The notes beneath the pieces are model-generated. The model was not told the DNA's origin and did no database searches. It saw only the letters and a list, made by a program, of their open reading frames with translations. From positions 1-17,892 of the forward strand of contig DYQV01000019.1 in NCBI GenBank assembly GCA_020719105.1: a DNA stretch of 17,892 nt, written 5' to 3'. A program made the position numbers and the translations under genes. Of this stretch, positions 5,260-16,400 are shown piece by piece. Origin of the DNA: Rikenella microfusus (lineage in GTDB: Bacteria; Bacteroidota; Bacteroidia; Bacteroidales; SZUA-534). The number at the start of each line of letters is the position of its first letter. Position 1 is the stretch's first letter.

Positions 5260-7368
5260 TTAGTTCAAACCGCGACGTTCAAGAAGTGGTTCAATTTTAG
5301 GTTCTGCACCTCTGAATCTTTTGTATAAAACCATAGCATCATCGGTAGCTCCCAGTTCAAGAATATTGGTTCTAAAAGCATTGGCTGTAGTACGATCAAA
5401 CAATCCATTTTCTTTGAATGCTTCAAAAGCATCAGCGTCTAAAACCTCAGCCCACAAGTAGCTGTAATATCCTGAAGCATAACCATCACCGGAAAAAATA
5501 TGCAGAAAATAGGTACTGCGGTATCTTGGAATAATTTCATTAATAAGCTTCATTTTTAAAATCGATTCTTTTTCGAAAGCAACTACATCCCATTGCTTTT
5601 CTTCAGTAATGGTATGCCAATCCATATCGAGAATTGAAGCGGCAATGTATTCTGTAGTAGCAAATCCTTGATTGAATTTTTCTGCTTTTTGAATTTTTTC
5701 AATCAATTCCATAGGCATTGGTTCATTGGTTTGATAATGAATGGCATATTGATTGAGTACTTCAGGGGCAAATGCCCAATTTTCCATAATCTGTGATGGC
5801 AATTCCACAAAATCGCGCGGCGTGTTTAAGCTGGCATAATGCTTATTCGAAAACAGACCATCCAATGCATGGCCAAATTCATGAAACAAGGTTTCTGTTT
5901 CATCTACGGAAAGCAAGGCTGGTGAATCGCCAACCGGAGTGGAGAAATTGCAAACAATTGACATAATGGGAGGCACTCTTTTTCCATCTTTATATTTTTG
6001 CGAAATAAAGCTGGTACACCACGCTCCTGCCCGCTTCGATTCTCTTGGAAAATAGTCGAGGTACAAAAGCCCCAAATGATCCCCGGTTTCTTCTTTTACT
6101 TGATACACTTCAACATCGGGGAAATAGAGTGGCATATTTTCCAAACCGGTAAATGTAATACCGTACAGTTTATTGGCTGCCCAAAACATTCCATTCCGCA
6201 CGTTTTCAAGTTTCATGTAAGGCCGGATCTGGTTTTCGTTCAAGGCATATTTTTGCTCTTTTACTTTGGCCGCGTAAAAATCATAATCCCAAGGCTGCAA
6301 TTTGAAGTTTTTACCTTCTGTAGTAATAATTTGCTGCATATCGGCCACTTCTTTTTTAGCAACAGCAAGTGCTTTTGGCATCAACTTATTTAGCAATTCA
6401 TATACCTTATCGGGTGTTTTTGCCATATTTTTATCAAGGATAAACCCGGCAAAACTATCGAAACCGAGCATTTTAGATTTTTCAAGACGAAGGTTTACAA
6501 TTTTTGAAATATATGCTTTGTTGTCTAACGAATCATTATTGTCACCCTTCATGATATAAGCATTGAACATCTTTTCACGTAGAGTCCGGTTCTCTGCATT
6601 TTCAAGAAAAGGAATCAGGCTCGGCTTTTGAATGGTAAACACCCACTTTCCTTCCAAACTTTTTTCTTTTGCCAAGGAGGCAGCCGCAGCAATGGAACCT
6701 TCCGGTAAACCTGCTAAATCAGCGGAATCTTCAACTACCAATTGAAAGCGGTTGTTCTCTTGCAACACATTATCACTGAATTTTAAGTATAAAACCGATA
6801 ATTCTTTATTTATTTCACGGAAACGTTCTTTAGATGTTTCATCAAGGTTGGAGCCTCCACGGACAAATCCTTTATAAATTTTTTCCAAAAGAGTAAGCTG
6901 CTCGGTTGATAATCCCAGAGTTTCCTTTTTTGAATAAACCAGCTTAACCTTTTCAAATAGTTTTACATTCAAACTTATATCATCGCCATGACTTGATATT
7001 ATTGGAGCCAACTCAACAGATAATTTTTGCAATTCATCATTAGTGGCAGCTTCAGTTACATTATAAAAAATATTGCCAATTTTATCCAACAATTCATTGC
7101 TGTTCTCTATTGCTTCAATCGTATTTTCAAAAGTGGGCTCATCACTATTGTTAACAATGGCCGCAATGAGTTCTTTTTGCTGCTTCATCCCCTCCTGAAA
7201 TGCAGGTAAGTAATGTTCTGGCTTAATTTGCTCAAAAGGTGGAGCTTGAAACGGTGCTGTAAATTCAGCCAACAAAGGATTTTCCATGGTTTGTATTTCT
7301 TTTGGGTTCTGTGTGCAGGAAACAATTGTTAATCCGGCAGCTACTAAAATGATGAATGATGGTTTCAC
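5260..7368 (-). CDS. dcp: M3 family zinc metallopeptidase, dipeptidyl carboxypeptidase (Dcp) type, lipoprotein
   Basis: A 702-residue zinc peptidase of family M3, expected to release C-terminal dipeptides from short peptides. The zinc site is complete: HEFGH at residues 496-500 (ligands His496 and His500, catalytic Glu497) and Glu522 in TPRDFVELPSQ, a version closer to E. coli Dcp than to oligopeptidase A. The substrate-side segment HIFSGDGYASGYYSYLWAEV starts at residue 623. The N-terminus is a lipoprotein signal, with a hydrophobic run and a lipobox ending IVSC (Cys18), so the enzyme is predicted to be membrane-anchored in the periplasm or at the outer membrane, unlike cytoplasmic enterobacterial Dcp. 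The start is GTG at 7366-7368; no ATG in this frame keeps the signal. It lies 74 bp downstream of a C25 protease gene on the same strand. Confidence 0.94.
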   Translation of the reverse strand: MKPSFIILVAAGLTIVSCTQNPKEIQTMENPLLAEFTAPFQAPPFEQIKPEHYLPAFQEGMKQQKELIAAIVNNSDEPTFENTIEAIENSNELLDKIGNIFYNVTEAATNDELQKLSVELAPIISSHGDDISLNVKLFEKVKLVYSKKETLGLSTEQLTLLEKIYKGFVRGGSNLDETSKERFREINKELSVLYLKFSDNVLQENNRFQLVVEDSADLAGLPEGSIAAAASLAKEKSLEGKWVFTIQKPSLIPFLENAENRTLREKMFNAYIMKGDNNDSLDNKAYISKIVNLRLEKSKMLGFDSFAGFILDKNMAKTPDKVYELLNKLMPKALAVAKKEVADMQQIITTEGKNFKLQPWDYDFYAAKVKEQKYALNENQIRPYMKLENVRNGMFWAANKLYGITFTGLENMPLYFPDVEVYQVKEETGDHLGLLYLDYFPRESKRAGAWCTSFISQKYKDGKRVPPIMSIVCNFSTPVGDSPALLSVDETETLFHEFGHALDGLFSNKHYASLNTPRDFVELPSQIMENWAFAPEVLNQYAIHYQTNEPMPMELIEKIQKAEKFNQGFATTEYIAASILDMDWHTITEEKQWDVVAFEKESILKMKLINEIIPRYRSTYFLHIFSGDGYASGYYSYLWAEVLDADAFEAFKENGLFDRTTANAFRTNILELGATDDAMVLYKRFRGAEPKIEPLLERRGLN

Positions 7369-7442
7369 AATATTTGTTTTTAGTTAAATAATTAATAATG
7401 CGATTCATCAAAGAAATTATTGATGATTGCTTAAAAAAATGA

Positions 7443-10400
7443 TTAGTCTCTGACAATTTTTATGACTTGGTAGGAATTATGGAGTTTTACATATATGTAG
7501 TATAACCCTTGATTTTGTTCACTTAAATCAACTGTCTGAGGGCTTGAATCAATAAATCCTTGTGCAACTATGGTCCCAATAGAATTAAAAATTTGATATA
7601 CTGATCCTTTAACCAACTGATTACCGGTAAGTAACATTTTGCCCGTGGTTGGATTTGGGAATATTGATAATTCAAAGTCTGGTTTATCGGAAACCGCTAT
7701 GGTAATAAGATTAACGGTAATCAATGTATCAGAACTAATAGAAATATATCCCGTATCGGCTAAATGAGTGGTTGTTTTTCGAACAACGTAATTCATAGAA
7801 TCAGCCGGAAGAATATTATAAAACGTGGCTTCGCCGGTTGTACCCGTGCTTTTAACTTTGTTATCGAAGGTAATATTGGCAGACTCTAAAAAGCCAAATT
7901 CATCACTAACCCGAAAAGTCACGTCATAAGATTCGGTTTGTAAAACAATATTTTCATACAAATTAGCAGTGGTAATGCTAACTGTACCTGTTTTTAATAC
8001 AAAACCAGCCTTTTGCACTGAATAATTGTATGTAAGGTTTGGTAAAAGACCGTTCCAACTGGCTATTCCTAATGAATCGGTATTTTTTATTTCTCCATTA
8101 AAGGCTATCTGAGCTTCTTGCAATGGATTGTTCTCTGAATCAACAACTGTGAATTGAACCCGGTAAGTTACTCGAAGCATCAAAGCTATTTCAGTTACTT
8201 TCTCCGTATTTACCTGAATCGAATCATTAACCGGGAAAAAACCTTCTTTTGATAGCTCATAGTGATATAGACCCTTGGGAACTCCATTAAAGTTGACTAC
8301 ACCATTAGCATCTGTTGTAAAATCTCCTAATTCCAAGGTAACAAAAACATTGGGAATAGGCAGACTGCTTTCGTCCAAAACCAGTAACTGAAATTCAGTA
8401 AGTTTTTCCATTGAATGAATTAGCAACTGATCATTTCCGTTAACTATTACCGTTGAATCAACCTCAACATATCCTGATTTGAATAGTTGGTAAGCATATT
8501 CACCATTTTCAACACCAGATAAAACTGACTTTCCAAAAATATCAGTTGTGTATTCTGCCCCATTAAAGCTAATGATTACACTATCCAATGGCTGGCTGCC
8601 AGAAGTTACTTGCCAAGTAATTTCAGCAAGTTTTAATAAATCAACCCTGACCACGGTATCGGTATTTGATAGCTCAACCTCGATGGTTTTTGATTGATAT
8701 CCGTTGCAACTTATGGTTATAGAATAATTACCAGCTCCCAAATCAGGAAAAAGCACCTCACCCATGGAATTGGTAATGAGTGAATCGGTATTCAATGCAA
8801 CCAATGCCCCTTCTACCTTACTCTCAGAACTGTAAACCACCACTTTTAAATCAGGAATTGGTTGAAGTTTTACCATAATAATGGTATCGCTACTTCCCAT
8901 AATAAACGAATCACTTATTGGCTTATAACTATATTTTGAAATTGAATAGCTGTAAGCTCCGGTATCCACATCAACCATCTTCAACAAACCATTAACATCA
9001 GACAAATAGCTGGTATTGTTAACATTTATAACAGCATCATTAATGGCGATAAAACCGTTGTAAACATAAAAAGTAATGTCTGGTATGGGTTTCAGAATTA
9101 TGGCAATTTGCGTTTCATTTCCATAAGAAGTGAAGGTACCCGCGGATTCAAAATAACCTATTTTATTGGCTTTCCATTCATAAGTTGCCTCTAACATGGT
9201 TTCAAAATTCACCTTACCTAATGTATCGGTAACCTCTTCAAAACCAGCTACAAAAATTGAAACCTCCTTTAAAGGCAAAAATCCATCAGTTACCGTAAAT
9301 TGAAGCGAACCCAAAGTTTTTAAAGTTTTTGAAATAATAGTATCAGAACCCGCTAAACTAAAAGTATCGGAAAGTTCAGAAAATCCAATGGATTCAATAC
9401 GGAAAGTGTGAATACCCGGTGTAAAATCCGAACAAATAGCAGTACCAGATAAATCGGTGAAAAATACCTCTCCATCTATAGAAACAGTTGCTCCGGAAAC
9501 TGGCTGTAATTTTGTATTGGTAACTTTGAACGTGACATCCGCAAAATCATTGCCTAAAACAACTTGTAAGGTATCAATTAACCCTAATGGATTCACAGAA
9601 TCAGTATAAATATGAAAACCTTCTTTAAATATTTCAAAGGGTGTCCATGACCCTTTTTTGGCAGCAAAACATTCTAATAATCCTTGTGCATTGGAAATAA
9701 AAGAAAATCCATTAATTATGAAATTAGCTCCAGAAACAGGAAGCCCCCAATTATTTTTTACTTCAACTACCAGTTTTGGGTTTCTTTCTAATTCAAGGGC
9801 AAGATGACTGTATAATTCCGACTTCAACCAAGTGAATGAGGTATCGCGATATCCATAAACAGAAGCATTTATAGATAAATTTTCATTCAATGGGTTGGAA
9901 ATATATTTTGCCCTGCCCGATTCATCGGTTTGAAGCAGTTCATTTCCAATGGAAAGATTACATCCTACAATTGGAATCCCAAAGCTTAATGATTGCTTTT
10001 CTGAAACATCAATAGTAACAATGCTTAGTTCACTGAATATTAATTGTATGTTCGGTCTGTTTTTTGAAACACCATCCAGCAGTGGCGGATTTGAATAGTC
10101 ATCATAACCAAAAGCTACCGAGTTAACTAATGTAGTACTGCCAAAAACCTTAGTCCGAACGTCAATAGGAGCATAATTATCAGTAGTTCCCCAACTAATT
10201 TCAATAACCACATTACTTGGTTTTGTAATTGAAAAGGGTTGTTGAAGTTCAATGGTTTGCCAACCTAATGTATCCGGTAAATAAAATACCGATTGGCTAA
10301 AAACCAACTGAGCACTACTCATGTCGATAAAAGCAGTTAATTCTTTGGCTTCGGTAGTTATCATGCGAATCTTAAAATTGTTCAAATCGCGATAAATTGT

Positions 10401-13328
10401 ATTGGCAGTAATGGTTGAAAAATTAAAACCCAGTGCTGATATTTGACTAATGCCTTGACTGATTTCTTCTTTAGTGTAAAGTAGTTGGGTCCGGTTATTT
10501 CTATAGTAATTATTAAATGGATAGTCAATCAATTGAGCGGCTTCAGTTCCTAATACTCTGGGTGATTCCATGCCAATTGGAAGAATGAATTCATCTGCCT
10601 TTTGATACGTAGCACCGATTAAGGAAAATTGCAACGTATCGGATAACAACAGCGAATTGGTATCCATTGTAACTGAATAAGAATGAAATAAGGTGTCACC
10701 GGGATTGATTGTTTCGAAATATACTCCAGGATTAGTTATCAGTATGGATGGCTCATTTAATAAACTCTGTAAAACAGCAGTGGCGCTTACCTGAGCATGA
10801 CCTGTATTCACAAAACCTACTGTTAAAATTGCCGATTCACCCCTATCCAACCGTTCGTTTCCATTGCCCGTAAAATCATCTAACCTTAAAGTGGAAAGTA
10901 TTTGTAAATCAGGAGCATTTAATACTATTTGACGCTGATATGTATAGTACTTTCTTGATTTACCAGGAACACTATCCGATGTTTGAACCGTCACAATTAC
11001 AATATGCTGGTCGGGAACCGAGTCACTTATTTGAAGTTCAAAAAAATTGGTTACCGATTTAATCTCACCCGAAAACAAGGAACCTAAATTAGAATATATG
11101 GAAGAAGTTACTGATTTAATAAAAGGATCACTGCTTGCTATGCTTATGAGAACATTCTGTGATAATGAATCCCCAATATTTTCTAATTCCATGGAAAGTT
11201 TCAAGGTTTCATTAAAGTCGGCTTGAGTATTTTGGTTTCCAGCCTCATCGGAAAATGAAAAAGTTTTTAGAGCCAGAAATGAACTTTTAGTAACAGAAAC
11301 TGGAATGTCAATAAGGTATGGCTTATAATTTGGTTTGGTAACCACCAATTTTACCGAATCGGTTTCTAACGAAGAATCAAAATATAAAGAGGCTTTGCCT
11401 TCGCCTGGAATCAAAATGGTGGCGAGCATTTGTGTTTTGGTTGAAAGGGTAGCCTGCGAACCCGGTAGCGCTTCAACCATAAATTCACCTAAACCCGATT
11501 CAAGTTTTGGTAAGTGAGTAACGGTTTGAACCAACCCTTTTTTGAAATAAGGAATTATGGATGGATCGCCCAAGCAATGGTATGCCTCCCAATAGTACTT
11601 TGAACTGGCATCGCTTGTATATCCTTGATTGTGAGCTTCAGTAACAGCCAAATTGCCTGTAAATAAAAGGGCATCAACGGTACGGTAATCCGAAGTAAAT
11701 GGAGCATCAAACATACCGGTTGAACTTTCAGCAACCGATGGATAAGAGTTTGCAACGGGTGCATGAGCCCCAACAGCCCAGTAAAAGTCTTCGTACCAAT
11801 AGGTATCCGGCACACTACCTATGTAGGCAATTGCTCCACCACTCGGGTTTCTTATCCAAGCTTCGCCCATACTGGTATTTATGCTAAAATCGCCCGATTG
11901 GCAGCAATTCCCAATTACCAAAGGATATTTGCCGTAATTGGTATAGGTGCTCACCGTACTGGATGACAATAAGGGGTTTGCCCAAGTTGTTTGTGAACAA
12001 TGGGCCGTATAGTTGACAAAGCTCACTGCCATTTTATCGGCATTGTAACAACCCGTGTAGGTTGTTAAATAAGAATTTACCGATGAAAATCCCTGAATTG
12101 CATTAAAATAGTTTTCGGTTCCATATAGCACGGTAGGCTGAGCCACCCTTGGATTATAAGTTGCATCCGCTCCAGCAATGAGTGTAACATCATTTAAAAA
12201 AGAATCATCGGGAAACTGGTAGCGCTCATAAAGTAATATTTTATTCAACATGCCCACCAATTGAACGGTATCTCTTGCAGGAAGCCTGCCACAGTAGATA
12301 TCAGGAAACATATCGCCATCAACACTGGCATAATACAAATCAGTTGCTCTATTTGTGCTGGTTCCAATTTGAGAGGCCGGAACCTGCTCTATATCACCCA
12401 CCAGCATTAAAAAACTGGGTGCTGTTTTTCCTTCCAACGTGTCGGCATACTGGGATTGAACCCAAGTTTTTATTTGACTGCTGGTATTACCTATGATATT
12501 GGTATTCCCAATTACTACTTCAAATCCTTTTTGCTTTTTCCATTGAATAAAATCATGCAATGAATTTAAATAATTATCCGGAGCAACAATCAAATATCTG
12601 ATTGGCTGTTTAACTAAATCGGGATTGTTAGGGTAACTTACCGTACCCAGAAAATTGCTATAAATACTAGTAAAATAAGGTGAATAGGTAGTTTCAAATT
12701 GACTTTGTGTCGAAACAAAATCTGCATTTTTGTATAGTATTTCAACTTCAATGTGGTTATAAAAAACTAGCTGGTTCGACATTGGATTGTACCGAACCGG
12801 ATTGATGGTCAATTTGGCCAACCTCAATCCACGCAATGTTCCTAATTCCTCAATTGTGGCAATGGGTTGCTTTGAAAAGGAGTTCTTTTTATAAGCTTTT
12901 GCAGAAACTACAAAGGGTTGATTTATTGAATCTTCTGATTTAGAAGCACTGGGTTGATATGGAATTATCTGATGGTTCGGTGCATAAGAGTCTAGTTGAT
13001 ATTCTTCTTTCTGATAGGAATTCACTTTTACAGTAACTTCTGCTCCTATTGGTATGGAGATCAATTTCTGAGAATTAACTAACTGAGGCTCACCTATTAA
13101 ACCAGTTCGGTAGGTTCCTGGAACGGCCAATTGGTTGTAAACGCCACCATCAGTGTTAATTTCAAGTACACTTATACCTGGATAATTGAATCGGAATTTT
13201 TGAGAGGTGGGTTGCTTTGATAAAACTTCAACAGGAATTTTATTTTGTTCAAAAGCTATAGTAAAAGGCTGAGCATTTAGTGCCACATAAAATAAAAGAA
13301 TTAGAAATACTAATGCTACCCTTCTCAT
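7443..13328 (-). CDS. C25 (gingipain-type) cysteine peptidase with ten regulatory-like repeats and T9SS sorting domain
   Basis: A secreted, multidomain cysteine protease of 1961 residues. I chose the ATG at 13328 because it opens a clean signal peptide (MRRVALVFLILLFYVALNAQ); an in-frame TTG at 13364 adds 12 residues ahead of it. In order (numbered from the ATG): a gingipain-like propeptide region (about 20-240); the C25 catalytic domain (about 242-600) with His443 in NYTAHCS and the nucleophile in NCCQSGDF, best aligned as Cys476; a beta-sandwich; two CARDB-like domains (about 690-918); a jelly-roll-like module (about 919-1102) with the GWQTIELQQPF segment common in Bacteroidota surface proteins; ten repeats of about 77 residues (1103-1878); and a type A T9SS sorting domain (1879-1961, starting near FPNPTTGK). 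It follows its paralogue by 95 bp and is probably cotranscribed with it. Its natural substrates are unknown, and it is not PorU, which lacks such a C-terminal domain. Confidence 0.88.
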   Translation of the reverse strand: MRRVALVFLILLFYVALNAQPFTIAFEQNKIPVEVLSKQPTSQKFRFNYPGISVLEINTDGGVYNQLAVPGTYRTGLIGEPQLVNSQKLISIPIGAEVTVKVNSYQKEEYQLDSYAPNHQIIPYQPSASKSEDSINQPFVVSAKAYKKNSFSKQPIATIEELGTLRGLRLAKLTINPVRYNPMSNQLVFYNHIEVEILYKNADFVSTQSQFETTYSPYFTSIYSNFLGTVSYPNNPDLVKQPIRYLIVAPDNYLNSLHDFIQWKKQKGFEVVIGNTNIIGNTSSQIKTWVQSQYADTLEGKTAPSFLMLVGDIEQVPASQIGTSTNRATDLYYASVDGDMFPDIYCGRLPARDTVQLVGMLNKILLYERYQFPDDSFLNDVTLIAGADATYNPRVAQPTVLYGTENYFNAIQGFSSVNSYLTTYTGCYNADKMAVSFVNYTAHCSQTTWANPLLSSSTVSTYTNYGKYPLVIGNCCQSGDFSINTSMGEAWIRNPSGGAIAYIGSVPDTYWYEDFYWAVGAHAPVANSYPSVAESSTGMFDAPFTSDYRTVDALLFTGNLAVTEAHNQGYTSDASSKYYWEAYHCLGDPSIIPYFKKGLVQTVTHLPKLESGLGEFMVEALPGSQATLSTKTQMLATILIPGEGKASLYFDSSLETDSVKLVVTKPNYKPYLIDIPVSVTKSSFLALKTFSFSDEAGNQNTQADFNETLKLSMELENIGDSLSQNVLISIASSDPFIKSVTSSIYSNLGSLFSGEIKSVTNFFELQISDSVPDQHIVIVTVQTSDSVPGKSRKYYTYQRQIVLNAPDLQILSTLRLDDFTGNGNERLDRGESAILTVGFVNTGHAQVSATAVLQSLLNEPSILITNPGVYFETINPGDTLFHSYSVTMDTNSLLLSDTLQFSLIGATYQKADEFILPIGMESPRVLGTEAAQLIDYPFNNYYRNNRTQLLYTKEEISQGISQISALGFNFSTITANTIYRDLNNFKIRMITTEAKELTAFIDMSSAQLVFSQSVFYLPDTLGWQTIELQQPFSITKPSNVVIEISWGTTDNYAPIDVRTKVFGSTTLVNSVAFGYDDYSNPPLLDGVSKNRPNIQLIFSELSIVTIDVSEKQSLSFGIPIVGCNLSIGNELLQTDESGRAKYISNPLNENLSINASVYGYRDTSFTWLKSELYSHLALELERNPKLVVEVKNNWGLPVSGANFIINGFSFISNAQGLLECFAAKKGSWTPFEIFKEGFHIYTDSVNPLGLIDTLQVVLGNDFADVTFKVTNTKLQPVSGATVSIDGEVFFTDLSGTAICSDFTPGIHTFRIESIGFSELSDTFSLAGSDTIISKTLKTLGSLQFTVTDGFLPLKEVSIFVAGFEEVTDTLGKVNFETMLEATYEWKANKIGYFESAGTFTSYGNETQIAIILKPIPDITFYVYNGFIAINDAVINVNNTSYLSDVNGLLKMVDVDTGAYSYSISKYSYKPISDSFIMGSSDTIIMVKLQPIPDLKVVVYSSESKVEGALVALNTDSLITNSMGEVLFPDLGAGNYSITISCNGYQSKTIEVELSNTDTVVRVDLLKLAEITWQVTSGSQPLDSVIISFNGAEYTTDIFGKSVLSGVENGEYAYQLFKSGYVEVDSTVIVNGNDQLLIHSMEKLTEFQLLVLDESSLPIPNVFVTLELGDFTTDANGVVNFNGVPKGLYHYELSKEGFFPVNDSIQVNTEKVTEIALMLRVTYRVQFTVVDSENNPLQEAQIAFNGEIKNTDSLGIASWNGLLPNLTYNYSVQKAGFVLKTGTVSITTANLYENIVLQTESYDVTFRVSDEFGFLESANITFDNKVKSTGTTGEATFYNILPADSMNYVVRKTTTHLADTGYISISSDTLITVNLITIAVSDKPDFELSIFPNPTTGKMLLTGNQLVKGSVYQIFNSIGTIVAQGFIDSSPQTVDLSEQNQGLYYIYVKLHNSYQVIKIVRD
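7695..10022 (-). repeat. Ten tandem carboxypeptidase-regulatory-like repeats in the longer C25 protein
   Basis: Ten consecutive protein repeats, mostly 76-79 residues (228-237 bp); the most N-terminal one is about 83. Each has the pattern of a beta strand, a GA-V/I turn, TD-x-x-G, then G-x-Y-x-Y-x-I-x-K-x-GY and a D-T-I strand, like PEGA or CarboxypepD_reg-type beta-sandwiches. The units are clearly related in protein but diverged in DNA, so this is an old expansion rather than a recent tandem duplication. They likely act as a stalk between the catalytic part and the sorting domain. Confidence 0.8.
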
Positions 13329-13423
13329 AATAATAGTTTTATTGAAAATACTCGATTTCAGCAAGAAACATTCGTTACGGAGCAGTTTTACATTTCAAAA
13401 AGTTTCCTTTTTTTGCCTAAACA

Positions 13424-16400
13424 TTACTCAACAATTACTTTTTCAAATATCCACTCATCTCCTACTTTAGCCTGTAAGATATAAATTCCTGAAGAGAATC
13501 CTGAAAAATCAACTTTAATTTCCGTATTCTGTTCATTTATAGTGACCAACTTAGCTCCTGTATAATTATAAATATTCAGTTGACTGATTTGATTTTCCGA
13601 TTGAACCAATATTTTTCTGTCCCCAGCTATCGGATTGGGATAAACGCTAAAACCAGAGTTTTGGTTTTGATAGATGCCAACTGCGGACATTTCCAAATTT
13701 AATTCCACATTTGAGTCAATTAGTGTGAAAGCTCCAATGTACTTGTTAAAACCCTCCTTGGTAACATCAAAAGGGATGTCATTTTCAGGGATTATTCCAT
13801 ACATTGAGGCATTACCATTGGCCGCGGTAACTAATACATCATCAAGCACTGATATATTGGCATTTGCCAATGGTGTTCCATTATGGGTTACATTAAATAC
13901 CACACCAAAGGTTTTATGATAAATGGTAACCTGTTTTGTTATGTCGGCATTAGTAAAATTTAAAGCTCCATTATAAAGAATGTAGCCTTCCTTTTCAATA
14001 GTGAAGCCATAATTTCCTTCGTACAATCCTTCAAAATATGCTGTTCCATCTTGAGATGTGGTTTTAGAAACCCCTTCTAAAGTAATTATTGCATTATTCA
14101 CTAACCCGAATTCATCGGTTACAATGAAGTTTACTAAAAATGTTGGCTTGTGTCGCATCTTAATGCTGTAGCAATAATCAATAGTACCAACTACAATAGT
14201 TCCTATTGTATCAATATATCCAGTTTTTGAGGCTCTAAAACTTTTTGTACCCGGAAGTACCCCTATAAATGTAGCATTGCCATTGGAATCGGTTAGTATG
14301 GTATTCTCATTAAAAGTCAACGCCACATCAGCTAAAGGTTGCGTATTTTCAAAAGTGGTAAAACAAATATCAGGTAACTTCTCCAGTAAAATGGTTAGGG
14401 TTGAATCCCCATTTATTTCTTCAATTTTTCCTGTTTTTGGAAAATATCCACTTTTAGAAATGGAATAACTTTTACTTCCCAGGTTCAAGGTATTATTAAA
14501 TAAGGCAAATCCACTTTCATTGCTATTAACCGTTGTATTTACAAAATTCACTGTTGCATCAAAAATTGGAGCAGTTGCGCTAACTATTTTAAAAGCGACT
14601 GAACTTTTAGGCGTAGAAGAAACAAATCCTTTCCAGCCAGTTTTAGTGGTACTTCCATCCGATTCAAATTTGAATGTTAAAGCACCTGAACTATTTTGGC
14701 TTTGAATGTAGTTTTTGTAGTTTGCTGTGCAAAATGAACCCAAAAGCGGTGCATCAATGGTCGGTCCATCATAAATTGATAGTTTATCCCAACATCCACC
14801 CGTATTCATTGATTCCACATCAAATTCATCAAAGGAAATTAGCAAGCCTTCATTGGAATTAAATGGAATGAGCGTTAAGGTATAAGCTTCATTATTTGTA
14901 TATTTATCACTTGGTCCGCCTGAATCGTAGAAGTTTCCTGTAATAACTTGCTCTGTTCCATTATCCATTAAAACATCCGGTGTTTGTCCTAAAATAATTG
15001 GAATTCTTCCTCCAAAAAGATACTGATTATCGTCGCCGGCTGTAATAGAATAGTTAATGAATACCTGAGTTCCCGGGAAAAAATTACTATCACCTTTAAT
15101 TATTAAATCTATTGCTTTGGTTTCAGAAATATCGAATCCCCCTTTTTGAAATGAATCTAAACTTACGGCCAATAATTCACTATTTGAGGAATTGAAATTC
15201 AGGGTGGTGTTAGAAACCTGTGCATTTCCAATATTAGAAAAAAATACAGTTAGGGTTACTTCTTCGTTTGCTTCAATAATACCATTGGCATTTCCAACTC
15301 CGGTCTGATCAACCAACCAGTTGGTTTCCTGTATATTGGGAGCATTTGCTTTTGCAGTAAAACTATATTCCGTAAGTAAACTACCGTTAAAAGTTGTTGT
15401 TACCATAAATGAAACCAGCTCTTGATCCGGAATGTTATTTTTAAATAAAACACGGAATGGTTTATCGGTAACATACGATTCATCTGCCATTATGGTTGGT
15501 AGTTCCATCGGGTTATTCTCGCTTAAAACTTCAACATATTGATTTGAAGAACTAAAAGTTGTGGAACCATTTAACGCCTCTTCGCTACCAAAGTTTTTAA
15601 TCTCAAAATAATAATCAATGGTTTCGCCATATTCGATTACTTGATTTTGGTTTCCGCTGGAATCGTTAAAAATCAAATGATTCACAACCAGATAAGGGCC
15701 ATTGGGGCCGATTACTTTCAAGGTATCAATATACGGAGCATAATCGGGATGACTAACACAAATTTCCACCACAGCATCTCCGATGTGCAGTAAGGGTTCA
15801 AATGAAAGATTAGCCACTTCAGACTCATCGGTTATATTAAAAGCTAAAAGAGTTCCATTTTCAATTAAGGTAATTTTTGCCCCTTTTGCAGCAGTCACCT
15901 CTAAACTGTTTTGTCCAACCATCAGCAATTCATTGAATTTAGGTTCAATCCTCTGAGTTTGATATTTTGCAGGAACCAAGGAAGGATCGCCCATGATACC
16001 ATATATTTCCCAGTAATATTTTTTTAAATCGGAATTAGAACTCTGCACCGTCATATTTCCAGCTTCCACTATTTGACCTGCAGTATAAGCATGCTTTTCA
16101 ACTGTTTCATTGTGTGTATGAAACCAAGCATCCCAAGAACCTAAACCAGTAGCTTCATAAGTAGGGTTTGCAGTAATATTACTGGTAAAACCTACACCCC
16201 AAAAATAGTCCTCATCCCAATACGAAAGGTTTGTAGCTCCAATATAAGCAACTGCGCCTTTTCCGGCAGCTCTAACAATTTCTTCGCCAAAAGATGTTGA
16301 GTTAAAGGAGTACGATTGGCAGCAATTTCCTATCATTAATGGATAGTAGTCGGAATTGTTAACCGAAACAATATCACTGATTGTGAATTGCGGATTTGAC

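Noticed and set aside
5998..6393. Plus-strand open frame of 131 codons inside the M3 peptidase gene
   Set aside because: It is antisense to conserved M3 sequence, has no promoter-like site and shows no domain pattern.
7405..7426. Inverted repeat TCATCAA/TTGATGA between the second C25 gene and the M3 peptidase gene, considered as a terminator
   Set aside because: The stem is only 7 bp and AT-rich and is not followed by a T tract on the minus strand.
13397..13414. Hairpin AAAAAG/CTTTTT with a GAAA loop between the two C25 genes, considered as a terminator
   Set aside because: A single GC pair in the stem makes it too weak, and the sequence after it lacks a T run on the minus strand.
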